A stretch of 35,434 bases of DNA from Oscillatoria princeps RMCB-10 (GTDB lineage: Bacteria; Cyanobacteriota; Cyanobacteriia; Cyanobacteriales; Oscillatoriaceae): positions 1 to 35,434 of the forward strand of contig JAHHHT010000051.1 in NCBI GenBank assembly GCA_019359235.1. The letters are read 5' to 3'. Each line of letters begins with the position of its first letter. The stretch's first letter is position 1. The position numbers and the translations under genes were made by a program. Under the pieces are notes generated by a model. It searched no databases, was not told the origin of the DNA, and saw only the letters and a list, made by a program, of their open reading frames with translations. Below are positions 16,551 through 23,930 of the stretch, one piece after another.

Positions 16551-16868
16551 TTAGCGATCCCGCCCGTGCCCGTGAGTCGGACAGGGCGGTGCGGAGAGCG
16601 AGCGATCTAGCCAGCCAGCGGCTTGCTGGAGTCTGGGGAGCGCTTCCTCTGGGTTTTCTTTCAGGAGAAATACCAGAGCTGCAGCTGCTTGCTCGCCGGC
16701 ACGCGAGAGCCGGTTAGACTTTAATCGGTGCCAATCTTTTTCGGCGATCGCTAGCCGCTCTGCCAGGGCTTGCGCTAATTCCAGGGTGCTGAATTCTTGC
16801 AAGCTGCGGGTGCTTGGGCTCTCACTGCCGGTGCTGCCGGTGGCGTGACTTGGCGTGGGGTTAGGCAT
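16551..16868 (-). CDS. Conserved small helical protein, function unknown
   Basis: A 105-residue protein (ATG 16868). After a Ser/Thr/Pro-rich head of about 25 residues come helices LELAQALAERLAIAEKDW, HRLKSNRLSRAGEQAAAALVFLL and EALPRLQQAAGWLDRSLSAPPCPTHG (each quoted only in part of the whole). The pattern resembles a conserved cyanobacterial protein of unknown function. No signal peptide or membrane segment. It is divergent from 16916, with only 47 bp between the two starts, so they share a promoter region. Contains a HIP1 site. Confidence 0.75.
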   Translation of the reverse strand: MPNPTPSHATGSTGSESPSTRSLQEFSTLELAQALAERLAIAEKDWHRLKSNRLSRAGEQAAAALVFLLKENPEEALPRLQQAAGWLDRSLSAPPCPTHGHGRDR

Positions 16869-16915
16869 ACATTTGCATCAGGGATTGACTTTTAATTATA
16901 CTCTACAGTGCTGAT

Positions 16916-17332
16916 ATGAACTCGCCTTCAGAACCGCCCCCTGGCGATGCCAAGACCGGCCAGTCAGGCCGCAAAAATCCCGACCGGCAACCGAGCGCTG
17001 ATCCGGGAGACGACTTGGAGCGATCGCTTGCAGAAGTGGAGCGATCCCTGCAACAGCTGAAAGAGCGCTACGCCGACATTCAGCGCTACCGGCACCGGCT
17101 TCCCGAACTCCTGCAGCGCCAAGAGCAAGTAAAAAAAGAACTGCGCCAGACGCGATCCCCGCAACTTCGAGAAGAGTTGCGGCTCCTGCAGCAAGAGCTG
17201 GAATCGATAGAACTTAACCTGGAAAGCAGTCTTGTCAACTGGGGCAGCTTCAAGGAGCCATTTTGGCAAGCCGTTCGCTTTGCGGGGATCGGCATCTGCG
17301 TGGGCTGGATATTGAAGTCCTGTGCCGGTTAG
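16916..17332 (+). CDS. Coiled-coil protein with C-terminal membrane anchor
   Basis: A 138-residue protein of unknown function. Residues 1-30 are polar and Pro-rich; residues 32-105 form a long charged coiled coil (LERSLAEVERSLQQLKERY followed by further heptads rich in Leu, Gln, Glu, Arg); residues 117-136 (WQAVRFAGIGICVGWILKS) form a single C-terminal transmembrane helix, suggesting a tail-anchored protein facing the cytoplasm. Contains a HIP1 site and starts at a clear ATG. The partner gene at 16868 diverges 47 bp away. Confidence 0.78.
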   Translation: MNSPSEPPPGDAKTGQSGRKNPDRQPSADPGDDLERSLAEVERSLQQLKERYADIQRYRHRLPELLQRQEQVKKELRQTRSPQLREELRLLQQELESIELNLESSLVNWGSFKEPFWQAVRFAGIGICVGWILKSCAG

Positions 17333-17382
17333 CAGCAACCCCACCCCCCAACCTATGCCCCTTATCCCCAGAGGGGGCCCCA

Positions 17383-17500
17383 CCCTCCCCGCCGGCGGGG
17401 AGGGGGAGGGTTGTAGGGTGCGTTCCCTTCGGGAACGCACCCTACTGTGCTTGTAAGCTCCCTCCGGGAACGCACCCTACTGTGCTTGTCAGGAGTGCCG
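17383..17500. repeat. Cluster of GC-rich palindromes after the coiled-coil gene
   Basis: CCCTCCCC-GCCGGC-GGGGAGGG at 17383-17404; a 14-bp stem, TAGGGTGCGTTCCC, with a TTC loop at 17414-17444; and a diverged half copy (GGGAACGCACCCTAC) at 17467-17481. The rest of 17333-17636 has no gene. Confidence 0.8.
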
Positions 17501-17636
17501 GTGCGGGGGAGGGGGCGCTGGGAATAGGGGTGAGGGGTTTGTCCCCGAATGAGCTGCGCCCTACAGCGGTAACGATCCCAGGATGTCAGCTGTGAGATAT
17601 TACGATTGAGGTGATAGCACTAAACGATAGAACAAC

Positions 17637-19028
17637 ATGGCGACGCAACGGATTGCGGAAATTTTGCGAAATGGCCAACCTGACGAGGCGGTGACGGTTC
17701 AGGGGTGGGTGCGCACGAAACGGGAATTGAAGGAGTTTGCCTTTGTGGAGCTCAATGACGGCTCATCGATGGCCAACCTGCAAGTGGTGCTGAATCCGGA
17801 TTTGCCAGACTGGGAGGGGGTGCTCAAGCAGCTGAACACCGGCGCATCGGTGGAAGTTGCCGGTGTGCTGGTGGAGTCGCCGGCAAAAGGACAGCGGATT
17901 GAGCTCAAGGCGTCGGAAGTGAAGGTTTACGGGGAAGCAGATCCCGAGACGTACCCGCTGCAGAAGAAGCGCCACTCGTTTGAGTTCCTGCGGACAATTG
18001 GCCACTTGCGCTCGCGCACCAACACCTTTGGGGCGGTGTTCCGCGTTCGCAACGCCTGCGCTTGGGCGATTCACAAGTTTTTCCAAGAGCGGGGTTTCAT
18101 GTGGATTCACACGCCAATTATCACCGCTAGCGACTGCGAAGGTGCCGGTGAGATGTTTGCGGTGACGAGTTTGGATTTGAAGGACGTACCGCGCACAGAT
18201 AAACAAGCAGTCGATTACAGCAAAGACTTTTTCGGGAAACCGGCATTCCTCACCGTCAGCGGACAGTTGGAAGCTGAGGTGATGGCGATGGCGTTTGGCA
18301 ATGTTTACACATTTGGCCCCACTTTCCGGGCGGAGAATTCTAACACATCCCGGCACTTAGCAGAGTTTTGGATGGTGGAGCCAGAAATGGCGTTCTGCGA
18401 CTTGCAAGGGGATATGGATTTGGCGGAAGCCTTTTTGAAGTATATCTTCAAACATGTGCTGGAAACCTGCCCGGAAGATATGGAGTTTTTCACCCAGCGG
18501 ATTGACAATTCCGTGCTGGCGACGGCTGACAATATTATTAACAGCCAGTTCGAGCGGGTGACCTATACAGAGGCAATCCGGCTGCTGGAAAAGGCAGACA
18601 AGACCTTCGAGTATCCGGTGAGCTGGGGGCTGGATTTGCAGTCGGAACACGAGCGCTATCTGGCGGAGGATCTGTTCAAGAAGCCGACAATCGTCACGGA
18701 TTATCCGGTGGGGATTAAGGCGTTCTACATGCGCCTGAACGAGGACGAAAAGACTGTGGCGGCGATGGATATTTTGGCTCCCAAGATTGGGGAGATTGTT
18801 GGGGGTTCCCAGCGGGAGGAACGGCTGGATGTGCTGGAGCGGCGGATTAAGGCGCAGGGTCTTGACATTGAGAATTATTGGTGGTATATGGATTTGCGCC
18901 GGTACGGTACGGTGCCGCATGCCGGTTTTGGGTTGGGGTTTGAGCGGCTGGTGCAGTTTATGACCGGCATGGGGAATATTCGGGATGTGATTCCGTTCCC
19001 GCGCGCGCCGCTGACGGTGGATTTTTGA
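17637..19028 (+). CDS. asnS: Asparaginyl-tRNA synthetase
   Basis: A 463-residue class IIb synthetase that charges tRNA-Asn in the cytoplasm. The N-terminal OB-fold anticodon-binding domain covers about residues 15-105 ([21 protein letters not shown]). The catalytic core shows motif 1 around residues 140-170 ([20 protein letters not shown]), motif 2 ([21 protein letters not shown], about 225-245) and motif 3 ([15 protein letters not shown] near the end). Typical length, intact. ATG 17637 begins the conserved [10 protein letters not shown]. Monocistronic; hairpins follow at 19051. Presence of asnS means Asn-tRNA need not be made by amidation. Confidence 0.97.
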   Translation: MATQRIAEILRNGQPDEAVTVQGWVRTKRELKEFAFVELNDGSSMANLQVVLNPDLPDWEGVLKQLNTGASVEVAGVLVESPAKGQRIELKASEVKVYGEADPETYPLQKKRHSFEFLRTIGHLRSRTNTFGAVFRVRNACAWAIHKFFQERGFMWIHTPIITASDCEGAGEMFAVTSLDLKDVPRTDKQAVDYSKDFFGKPAFLTVSGQLEAEVMAMAFGNVYTFGPTFRAENSNTSRHLAEFWMVEPEMAFCDLQGDMDLAEAFLKYIFKHVLETCPEDMEFFTQRIDNSVLATADNIINSQFERVTYTEAIRLLEKADKTFEYPVSWGLDLQSEHERYLAEDLFKKPTIVTDYPVGIKAFYMRLNEDEKTVAAMDILAPKIGEIVGGSQREERLDVLERRIKAQGLDIENYWWYMDLRRYGTVPHAGFGLGFERLVQFMTGMGNIRDVIPFPRAPLTVDF

Positions 19029-19050
19029 GGGAATATCACCCCCCATTCTC

Positions 19051-19073
19051 GTTCCCAGGCGGAGCCTGGGAAC
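19051..19073. repeat. GTTCCCAGGC hairpin after asnS
   Basis: GTTCCCAGGC, GGA loop, GCCTGGGAAC: a 10-bp perfect stem 23 bp past the asnS stop, lacking a U tract. A related but imperfect version lies at 32366-32410. It could block 3' decay or end transcription weakly. Confidence 0.65.
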
Positions 19074-19104
19074 GCATATCTAGAGGCTCTGCCTCTTATT
19101 ATTA

Positions 19105-19247
19105 TAGCACCGGCGAGACGCCGGTGCTACGTCTGTTTTTTTCTTGTTTGCAGGTGTAGCAAAGCAACAAAGGAAGTTTTTGTGCACAGGCGAGACGCCT
19201 GTGCTACGTCCGTTTGTTCTCGTTTGCAGGTAGAGCAAAGGAACAAG
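19105..19247. repeat. Two GGCGAGACGCC hairpin units in tandem
   Basis: Unit 1 has stem TAGCACCGGCG with AGA loop at 19105-19129; unit 2 has GCACAGGCG with AGA loop at 19184-19204. Each is followed by a similar segment (GTGCTACGTC, then TGTTTGCAGGT or CGTTTGCAGGT, then AGCAAAG and AACAA). The outer stem bases differ between units but pair in both. The interval 19029-19501 has no supportable gene. Confidence 0.75.
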
Positions 19248-19501
19248 GGAGGTAGCGCCGGCTTATCGTAGCCGGTGCGGCGTCCCTTTTTTCTTGTTCC
19301 CATCTGGAACAAAGGAAGAAGAAAAATCACCCTTTAGGAAGAAGACACCGGTCACGCTTTTATTTAATCCCGTCAGGATGGGACTTCGGTAAGCTTTCCT
19401 GAGGGGGAAATCAGCCGGCTGGTGGGCAAAAGTGCCGGTCAGTCCCGGCGACGGGTGCGGCTGTACTATAAAACTTATGCCGGTTACATAGAGAAAGTGC
19501 A

Positions 19502-22204
19502 ATGAGCGAAAACCAGAATCCCGTTCCCCGCCTAGACTTGGCTCCCAAGCTAAAGCGCCGCCTCTTCAGGTGGAATCCGCTGGATTACCTGCGGTTGCTG
19601 TACTGGGTGTTTTTCTTTCCCCAGGCTTTGCGGTGGTATGTGGACACTTTCGGGGATGGGTATATTCCTGAAAAGGAAATGAATTTGCGAAAGGGATGGG
19701 AGCTGCTGCGACAGAATCGCACCGAGCGCAACTTGCTGTTGCAAGGGTTGGTTTTGACAGTTGTGACACCCCTCGCTGTGGGTGCATTTCTTGAGCATAT
19801 AGGCGTTCCTGTTGATTGGAGGGGCGTGGCGCTGGGTGTGGGGTTGGGCGTGGGGTTGGGCGTGGCGTCGGGGGTGGCGCTGGGCGTGGCGCTGGGCGTG
19901 GCGTCGGGGGTGGCGCTGGGCGTGGCGTCGGGCGTGGCGTCGGGGGTGGCGTCGGGCTTGGCGTCGGGCGTGACGCTGGACGTGATGTTGGACGTGATGT
20001 CGGGCGTGGCGTTCGGCGTGGCGTGGGGCGTGGGGTTGGGCGTGGCGCTGGGCGTGATGTCCGGGGTGGCGTCGGGCGTCACGTCGGGGGTGGCGTGGGA
20101 CGCTCTCTCGGACGCGATCTCGGAGGTGATGTCGGGCGTGGGGTTGGGCGTGGCGCTGGGGGTGGTGTCGGGCGTGGTGTCGGGCGTCGGGCTGGGCGTG
20201 GGGTTGGGCGTGGCGCTGAGCGTGGCGCTGTGCGTGGCGTCGAGCGTGGCGCTGGGCGTGGCGATCCTCCGTGTGGAAAATTGGCTGTTTTCTGTGTTGC
20301 TCACCCCACTGAAATTGGGGAATAAGCGCTTTCAGCTGTCTCACGTTACGCCACTTCCCCTTCCCTTTGTTTCGCGCCGGCTGGCAAAGTGGCTGCGGCG
20401 GGACTGGGAGGCGGGTTTGCACAACGTCAACCAAGTTTTAGCCTACACGCTTCAGTTTATCCCGGCTGTTAAGGCTGTGAATCTTGTGCTGGCGGAGACG
20501 CCGGCGGAGCAACTCATTTTTCGCGTCGCCCAGATGGCTGAAGACCCCTATGATTGGCAGTTGGTGCGTTTTGCCTCAGCTTATCAGCGCCCAATAATCG
20601 GGTTAAAGAATATAGAACTTCGCCCCGACACCCCAGCCCGCGCTGCAGCCGCCGGCTTCTGGTATCTGCACGCAAAGAATGCCCGGAAAGCCGCCGAAGC
20701 TTTTGCTGAAGTTAGCTCTCTGTTATATGGGGAGGAAATGCTCGCCATCGCTCAAACCCTGGAAGCTTTTGACACGGGTTCTGAACTCGCCGATATTGCT
20801 GCGGTGCGAGTGCCGGCTTTTCCCAAAGACGCCTCTCTCCGCCCAGCGACTTGGAAAGCGCTCGCCGGTCTGCGGCGAGTCGTGGAGGATATCCAAACTG
20901 TTGAGAAAAGTGTGTCTCCCTCTAACCGTTCGTTCGCTCTCAACCGAGCCTTGGGAGAACTGACCGGCATCCTTGACAAAACCGGCACTCTCCCAGAAGC
21001 TGAGCGAGATTTGATCGCATTCATTGCTAAAAATTGGCAAGAATCCCTGCTGGAGGTTGCTGCTGAGGTGGGGGCTGTTTCCATCGCCGAGCCGGTGCGC
21101 AATCCCTATGTTGTTGGCGACCCCGTTGAGGGGCAACTGCTTTTCGGGCGGGAAGACATAATGAGAAAGCTACAGGAAGTGTGGGGTGCCGGCAATCAGC
21201 TGCAATCTGTACTGATATTCGGACACCGGCGCACCGGCAAAACCTCTATCCTGCGCACCGCCAGCAACTCTCTCGGTTCAGGGATAACAGTCGCTTATGT
21301 CAACCTGCTGACGGTTGCCAATACCTCTCAGGGAGTTGCCGACGTGCTGATGGCGATTTGTGATGCCATTTCCAGTCAGGTACACTGCACGCCGCCAGAC
21401 GAGACAAAGTTGCTGACCTTTCCCTATCATACCTTTGAGCGCTACTTGAAACAAGTGGAGGCAAATCTGGAGGGAGGCTTAATTATCGCCCTAGACGAAT
21501 TCGAGTCAATCGAAAACCTGATAGAGGCGGGAAAACTCCCTCCCGGCTTTATGGGGTTTTTGCGGGGGATGATGCAAGTCAGTCCCAAGATAGCCTTTGC
21601 ATTCGCCGGCTCGCACACGTTGCAGGAGATGAAAGCGGATTACTTCCAGCCGTTTTTCTCCAGTGTCATCCCGATTCGGATTGGCTTCCTGACTCCAGCA
21701 ATTATCCGCCAAATCCTGGGGAACCCAGATCGTAACTTCCCCCTCGACTACACGCCGGAAGCGCTCGACCGGATTTATGCGCTGACTTCTGGACAGCCCT
21801 ATCTGGTTCAGCTGATTGGATTTCAGATGGTTCGCTGGTACAATGACGTGGTTTTTGAAATGGGACGCTCGCGGGAGCCGGTGTTTAGTGTCGATGATGT
21901 GGAAATGGAGATGGATGATGAAATTTTCAAGCGGGGGCGGTATTACTTCACCGGCGTTTGGGAGGACGCGGCGCGGGGCGCTGCCGGTCAGCAGGCAATT
22001 TTGCGGGCTCTCGCACCCCACCCGGAAGGGCTAACGCTTGCAGAGATTGCTAAGGCTGCCGGTGTGGGAAGTGAGGGCGCAACTGCAGCCCTCGATACGT
22101 TGGAGCGACATGACGTTGTTGCAAAAATCGACAGCCGGTGGCGGATTGTTGTGGAACTGTTTCGCCGGTGGGTTTTGAAAATGGAAGCCGGTGAACAAAA
22201 ATAA
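19502..22204 (+). CDS. STAND/AAA-type ATPase with a glycine-zipper membrane repeat
   Basis: A 900-residue protein, not a family I can name. Residues 1-80 are basic with an aromatic hydrophobic segment near 33-46; 81-97 is a hydrophobic helix; residues 107-254 are about 37 tetrads of G-V-x-[LS], so Gly recurs every fourth residue with almost no charge. A second soluble region (270-545) has helical repeats. The ATPase follows: GRE near 556, Walker A GHRRTGKT (574-581), Walker B ending D665-E666 (IIALDEFES), sensor-like FAFAGSHTL, then a C-terminal winged-helix (about 825-895, [20 protein letters not shown]). ATG 19502 follows AGAGAAAG. Genes of this shape are STAND-like switches; a pore or membrane-sensing role for the repeat is inference. 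Confidence 0.88.
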   Translation: MSENQNPVPRLDLAPKLKRRLFRWNPLDYLRLLYWVFFFPQALRWYVDTFGDGYIPEKEMNLRKGWELLRQNRTERNLLLQGLVLTVVTPLAVGAFLEHIGVPVDWRGVALGVGLGVGLGVASGVALGVALGVASGVALGVASGVASGVASGLASGVTLDVMLDVMSGVAFGVAWGVGLGVALGVMSGVASGVTSGVAWDALSDAISEVMSGVGLGVALGVVSGVVSGVGLGVGLGVALSVALCVASSVALGVAILRVENWLFSVLLTPLKLGNKRFQLSHVTPLPLPFVSRRLAKWLRRDWEAGLHNVNQVLAYTLQFIPAVKAVNLVLAETPAEQLIFRVAQMAEDPYDWQLVRFASAYQRPIIGLKNIELRPDTPARAAAAGFWYLHAKNARKAAEAFAEVSSLLYGEEMLAIAQTLEAFDTGSELADIAAVRVPAFPKDASLRPATWKALAGLRRVVEDIQTVEKSVSPSNRSFALNRALGELTGILDKTGTLPEAERDLIAFIAKNWQESLLEVAAEVGAVSIAEPVRNPYVVGDPVEGQLLFGREDIMRKLQEVWGAGNQLQSVLIFGHRRTGKTSILRTASNSLGSGITVAYVNLLTVANTSQGVADVLMAICDAISSQVHCTPPDETKLLTFPYHTFERYLKQVEANLEGGLIIALDEFESIENLIEAGKLPPGFMGFLRGMMQVSPKIAFAFAGSHTLQEMKADYFQPFFSSVIPIRIGFLTPAIIRQILGNPDRNFPLDYTPEALDRIYALTSGQPYLVQLIGFQMVRWYNDVVFEMGRSREPVFSVDDVEMEMDDEIFKRGRYYFTGVWEDAARGAAGQQAILRALAPHPEGLTLAEIAKAAGVGSEGATAALDTLERHDVVAKIDSRWRIVVELFRRWVLKMEAGEQK
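19820..20262. repeat. Coding 12-bp tandem repeat (GGCGTGGCGCTG-type)
   Basis: About 37 imperfect 12-bp units encoding [12 protein letters not shown] and variants. Third-position and second-half changes (GCG to TTG, TCG, ATG) vary residue 3-4 while the GGCGTG (Gly-Val) half is kept. The run leaves all six frames nearly free of stops, which explains long shadow frames there. Confidence 0.9.
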
Positions 22205-22250
22205 ACGGAATATCAAGAAACCTGGTTTCTTGCCGCCCCTACTGGCACCC

Positions 22251-22283
22251 ACCGGCACCCCACCGGCACCCCACCGGCACCCC
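22251..22283. repeat. ACCGGCACCCC, three 11-bp units
   Basis: Perfect units at 22251, 22262 and 22273. Just upstream (22213-22229) is one AGAAACCTGGTTTCT palindrome as in the array at 1-273. Confidence 0.85.
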
Positions 22284-22528
22284 ACACGCCCTTTCCGGGG
22301 TAGGTTTTTTTAGGTTGTCTGTGGGTCGCGCCGGCGTGAGGGCGAAGCATGAGCAAATGTAATCCTTTCACTGATTGCAAATATCCTCACGCTCATGCTC
22401 TCTCCCCCAGGAGATTCGATGTGGGGGCTTGCGCATTTGCGCGGGGAGCTTTACTGCCCCGCCCGATATTTACATTCGCAAATGCAACGCCGTTCTTTGC
22501 TTCCAAACGAAAAACCCACCCCCGAAAC

Positions 22529-22561
22529 ACCGGCACCCCACCGGCACCCCACCGGCACCCC
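22529..22561. repeat. ACCGGCACCCC, three 11-bp units, second array
   Basis: Perfect units at 22529, 22540 and 22551, abutting the 3' end of bluB. Between the two arrays (22284-22528) I see no gene, only a GCATGAGC/GCTCATGC pairing around 22347-22400. Confidence 0.85.
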
Positions 22562-22569
22562 AGACCCCT

Positions 22570-23307
22570 TCAGGAAGCGCTTTCTAGCTCCTCCCCCTCT
22601 GTCAAAGAACTCAGCAACTCTGCGGCGCGTTGCTCATCCGCCGCACCGTAGCGCTCAAAATGTATCAAGTTCGCCAGCTCAGCACGCTTTTCCCAGCCTT
22701 TGAGAGACAATTCCGACTGGGGGTCGAACCGCGACACGTAACCCAAACACAAATACCCAACCAATACCATCTCTGCTGGAATCCCCAGCAACGCCCGCAA
22801 TTCCTCTGGCTGGAAAATGCTCATCCAGCAGACGCCCACGCCCTCGGCGCGAGCAGCCAGCCACAGGTTTTCGATAGCGCAAACAGTAGAATAGACAGCC
22901 GTTTCAGGCATCGTCTGTCGCCCCAACCCGTGTCCGCGCTTGCTGTTGCTGTCGCAAATCACGCACAGGTTGACCGGCGCTTCCAGGATGCCGGAGAGCT
23001 TCAAAGAGCTGTATAATGCTTTTTGTTTGTCCTCGTAAATTGAGGAAGCAGCTTCGTTAGCCCGCTTGAATATCTCGTAGATGCCTTGACGCACACCGGC
23101 ATCCCGAATCAAGATCAACCGCCACGGCTGCATCAGCCCCACCGAAGGCGCGTGATGGGCGGCGTCCTGCAGGCGAGCCAGAACTTCATCCTCAATGGGA
23201 GCAGGCGTGAAACTGGAGCGTATATCCCGCCGCTCGTAAATGGCGCGGTAGACGCCAAGGCGCTCTTCCTCCCCGAAACGGTGGGTATTTTGGTTGAGTT
23301 TGGTCAT
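22570..23307 (-). CDS. bluB: 5,6-dimethylbenzimidazole synthase BluB
   Basis: A 245-residue flavin-dependent enzyme of the nitroreductase fold that fragments reduced FMN to 5,6-dimethylbenzimidazole, the lower ligand of true cobalamin. Family hallmarks: VYRAIYERRDIRSSF, the AAHHAPSVGLMQPW block, AIENLWLAARAEGVGVCWMSIF, and VGYLCLGYV. ATG 23307 (MTKLNQNTHRF) is preferred; the 19 codons before it are unlike the family. Length is typical. No cobalamin riboswitch is seen in the 260 bp upstream and no other B12 gene is in the window. A nitroreductase of another specificity is possible but the AAHHAPSVG block favours BluB. Confidence 0.9.
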   Translation of the reverse strand: MTKLNQNTHRFGEEERLGVYRAIYERRDIRSSFTPAPIEDEVLARLQDAAHHAPSVGLMQPWRLILIRDAGVRQGIYEIFKRANEAASSIYEDKQKALYSSLKLSGILEAPVNLCVICDSNSKRGHGLGRQTMPETAVYSTVCAIENLWLAARAEGVGVCWMSIFQPEELRALLGIPAEMVLVGYLCLGYVSRFDPQSELSLKGWEKRAELANLIHFERYGAADEQRAAELLSSLTEGEELESAS

Positions 23308-23452
23308 CTTAGCTTCCACCTTTGCACCATCCGGCAACCACCGCAAGCGACCCCATCCTAACACAGGGCAGCCCCAGAGCGCTTCTCATCCCCTGTTTCC
23401 CAGAAAATCAGATTCCCCCTTGCCCCCCCTTAAAAAGCCTTGCTCTATCTTC

Positions 23453-23474
23453 CCCCCCCTTTTTTCAGGGGGGG
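23453..23474. repeat. CCCCCCT-AGGGGGG hairpin
   Basis: CCCCCCCT, TTTTTC loop, AGGGGGGG upstream of bluB: a common GC-clamp palindrome of cyanobacterial intergenic DNA. Confidence 0.6.
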
Positions 23475-23659
23475 CTGGGGGGGGGAGCGCCGGTCAGGAA
23501 AGCAGTTTTACGGTTTCCGATTAAATGATTTTCAAAAATATCCGATTTCAGACCTGTCTTGTATATATGCTTTCAACCGGATATTATCAAAAATCCTCCC
23601 GAACTGCCTCCCTGACGCCCATCTCCGTGTCCCGAAGCGACTAGAATATTGGTGTGGCC

Positions 23660-23814
23660 GGTCAACTTGGCAATGCAGCCGGTCAACTTGGCAATGCAGC
23701 GGGTCAACTTGGCAATGCAGCGGGTCAACTTGGCAATGCAGCGGGTCAACTTGGCAATGCAGCGGGTCAACTTGGCAATGCAGCGGGTCAACTTGGCAAT
23801 GCAGCCGGTCAACT
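23660..23814. repeat. 21-bp tandem repeat, seven full units plus a partial
   Basis: Units (GGTCAACTTGGCAATGCAGC plus C or G) start at 23660, 23681, 23702, 23723, 23744, 23765 and 23786, with a partial at 23807. The only variable base is position 21: C in the first and last units, G in those between. The period is a multiple of three and has no stop in any frame; frame 23660 would read GQLGNAA. No start, ribosome site or flanking coding sequence supports translation. There is no spacer, so it is not a CRISPR array. Confidence 0.9.
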
Positions 23815-23817
23815 AAG

Positions 23818-23852
23818 GTAGGGTGCGTTCCCTAAGAGGGAACGCACCCTAC
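23818..23852. repeat. GTAGGGTGCGTTCCCT hairpin
   Basis: A 16-bp perfect stem with an AAG loop, directly after the 21-bp repeats. Same family as 2625, 10989 and 17414. A CCCTCCCCGC-ACGCGGGG palindrome of the 17383 type follows at about 23864-23881. Confidence 0.8.
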
Positions 23853-23930
23853 GAGTTACTCCCCCTCCCCGCACGCGGGGCTGGGGTTGGGGGGTGGGGT
23901 TCATCCCCGGAAGCAACGCCGCGTCTGCTG

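Noticed and set aside
19263-19502. 79-codon minus-strand frame upstream of the ATPase gene
   Set aside because: Runs through dispersed hairpins and has no supporting signal.
19550-20434. His/Arg-rich minus frame and Gly/Arg-rich plus frame over the ATPase
   Set aside because: Both are alternate readings of the 12-bp GVxx coding repeat, which lacks stops in all frames.
23308-23570. Cobalamin riboswitch upstream of bluB
   Set aside because: I looked for B12-box-like sequence on the minus strand and saw none.
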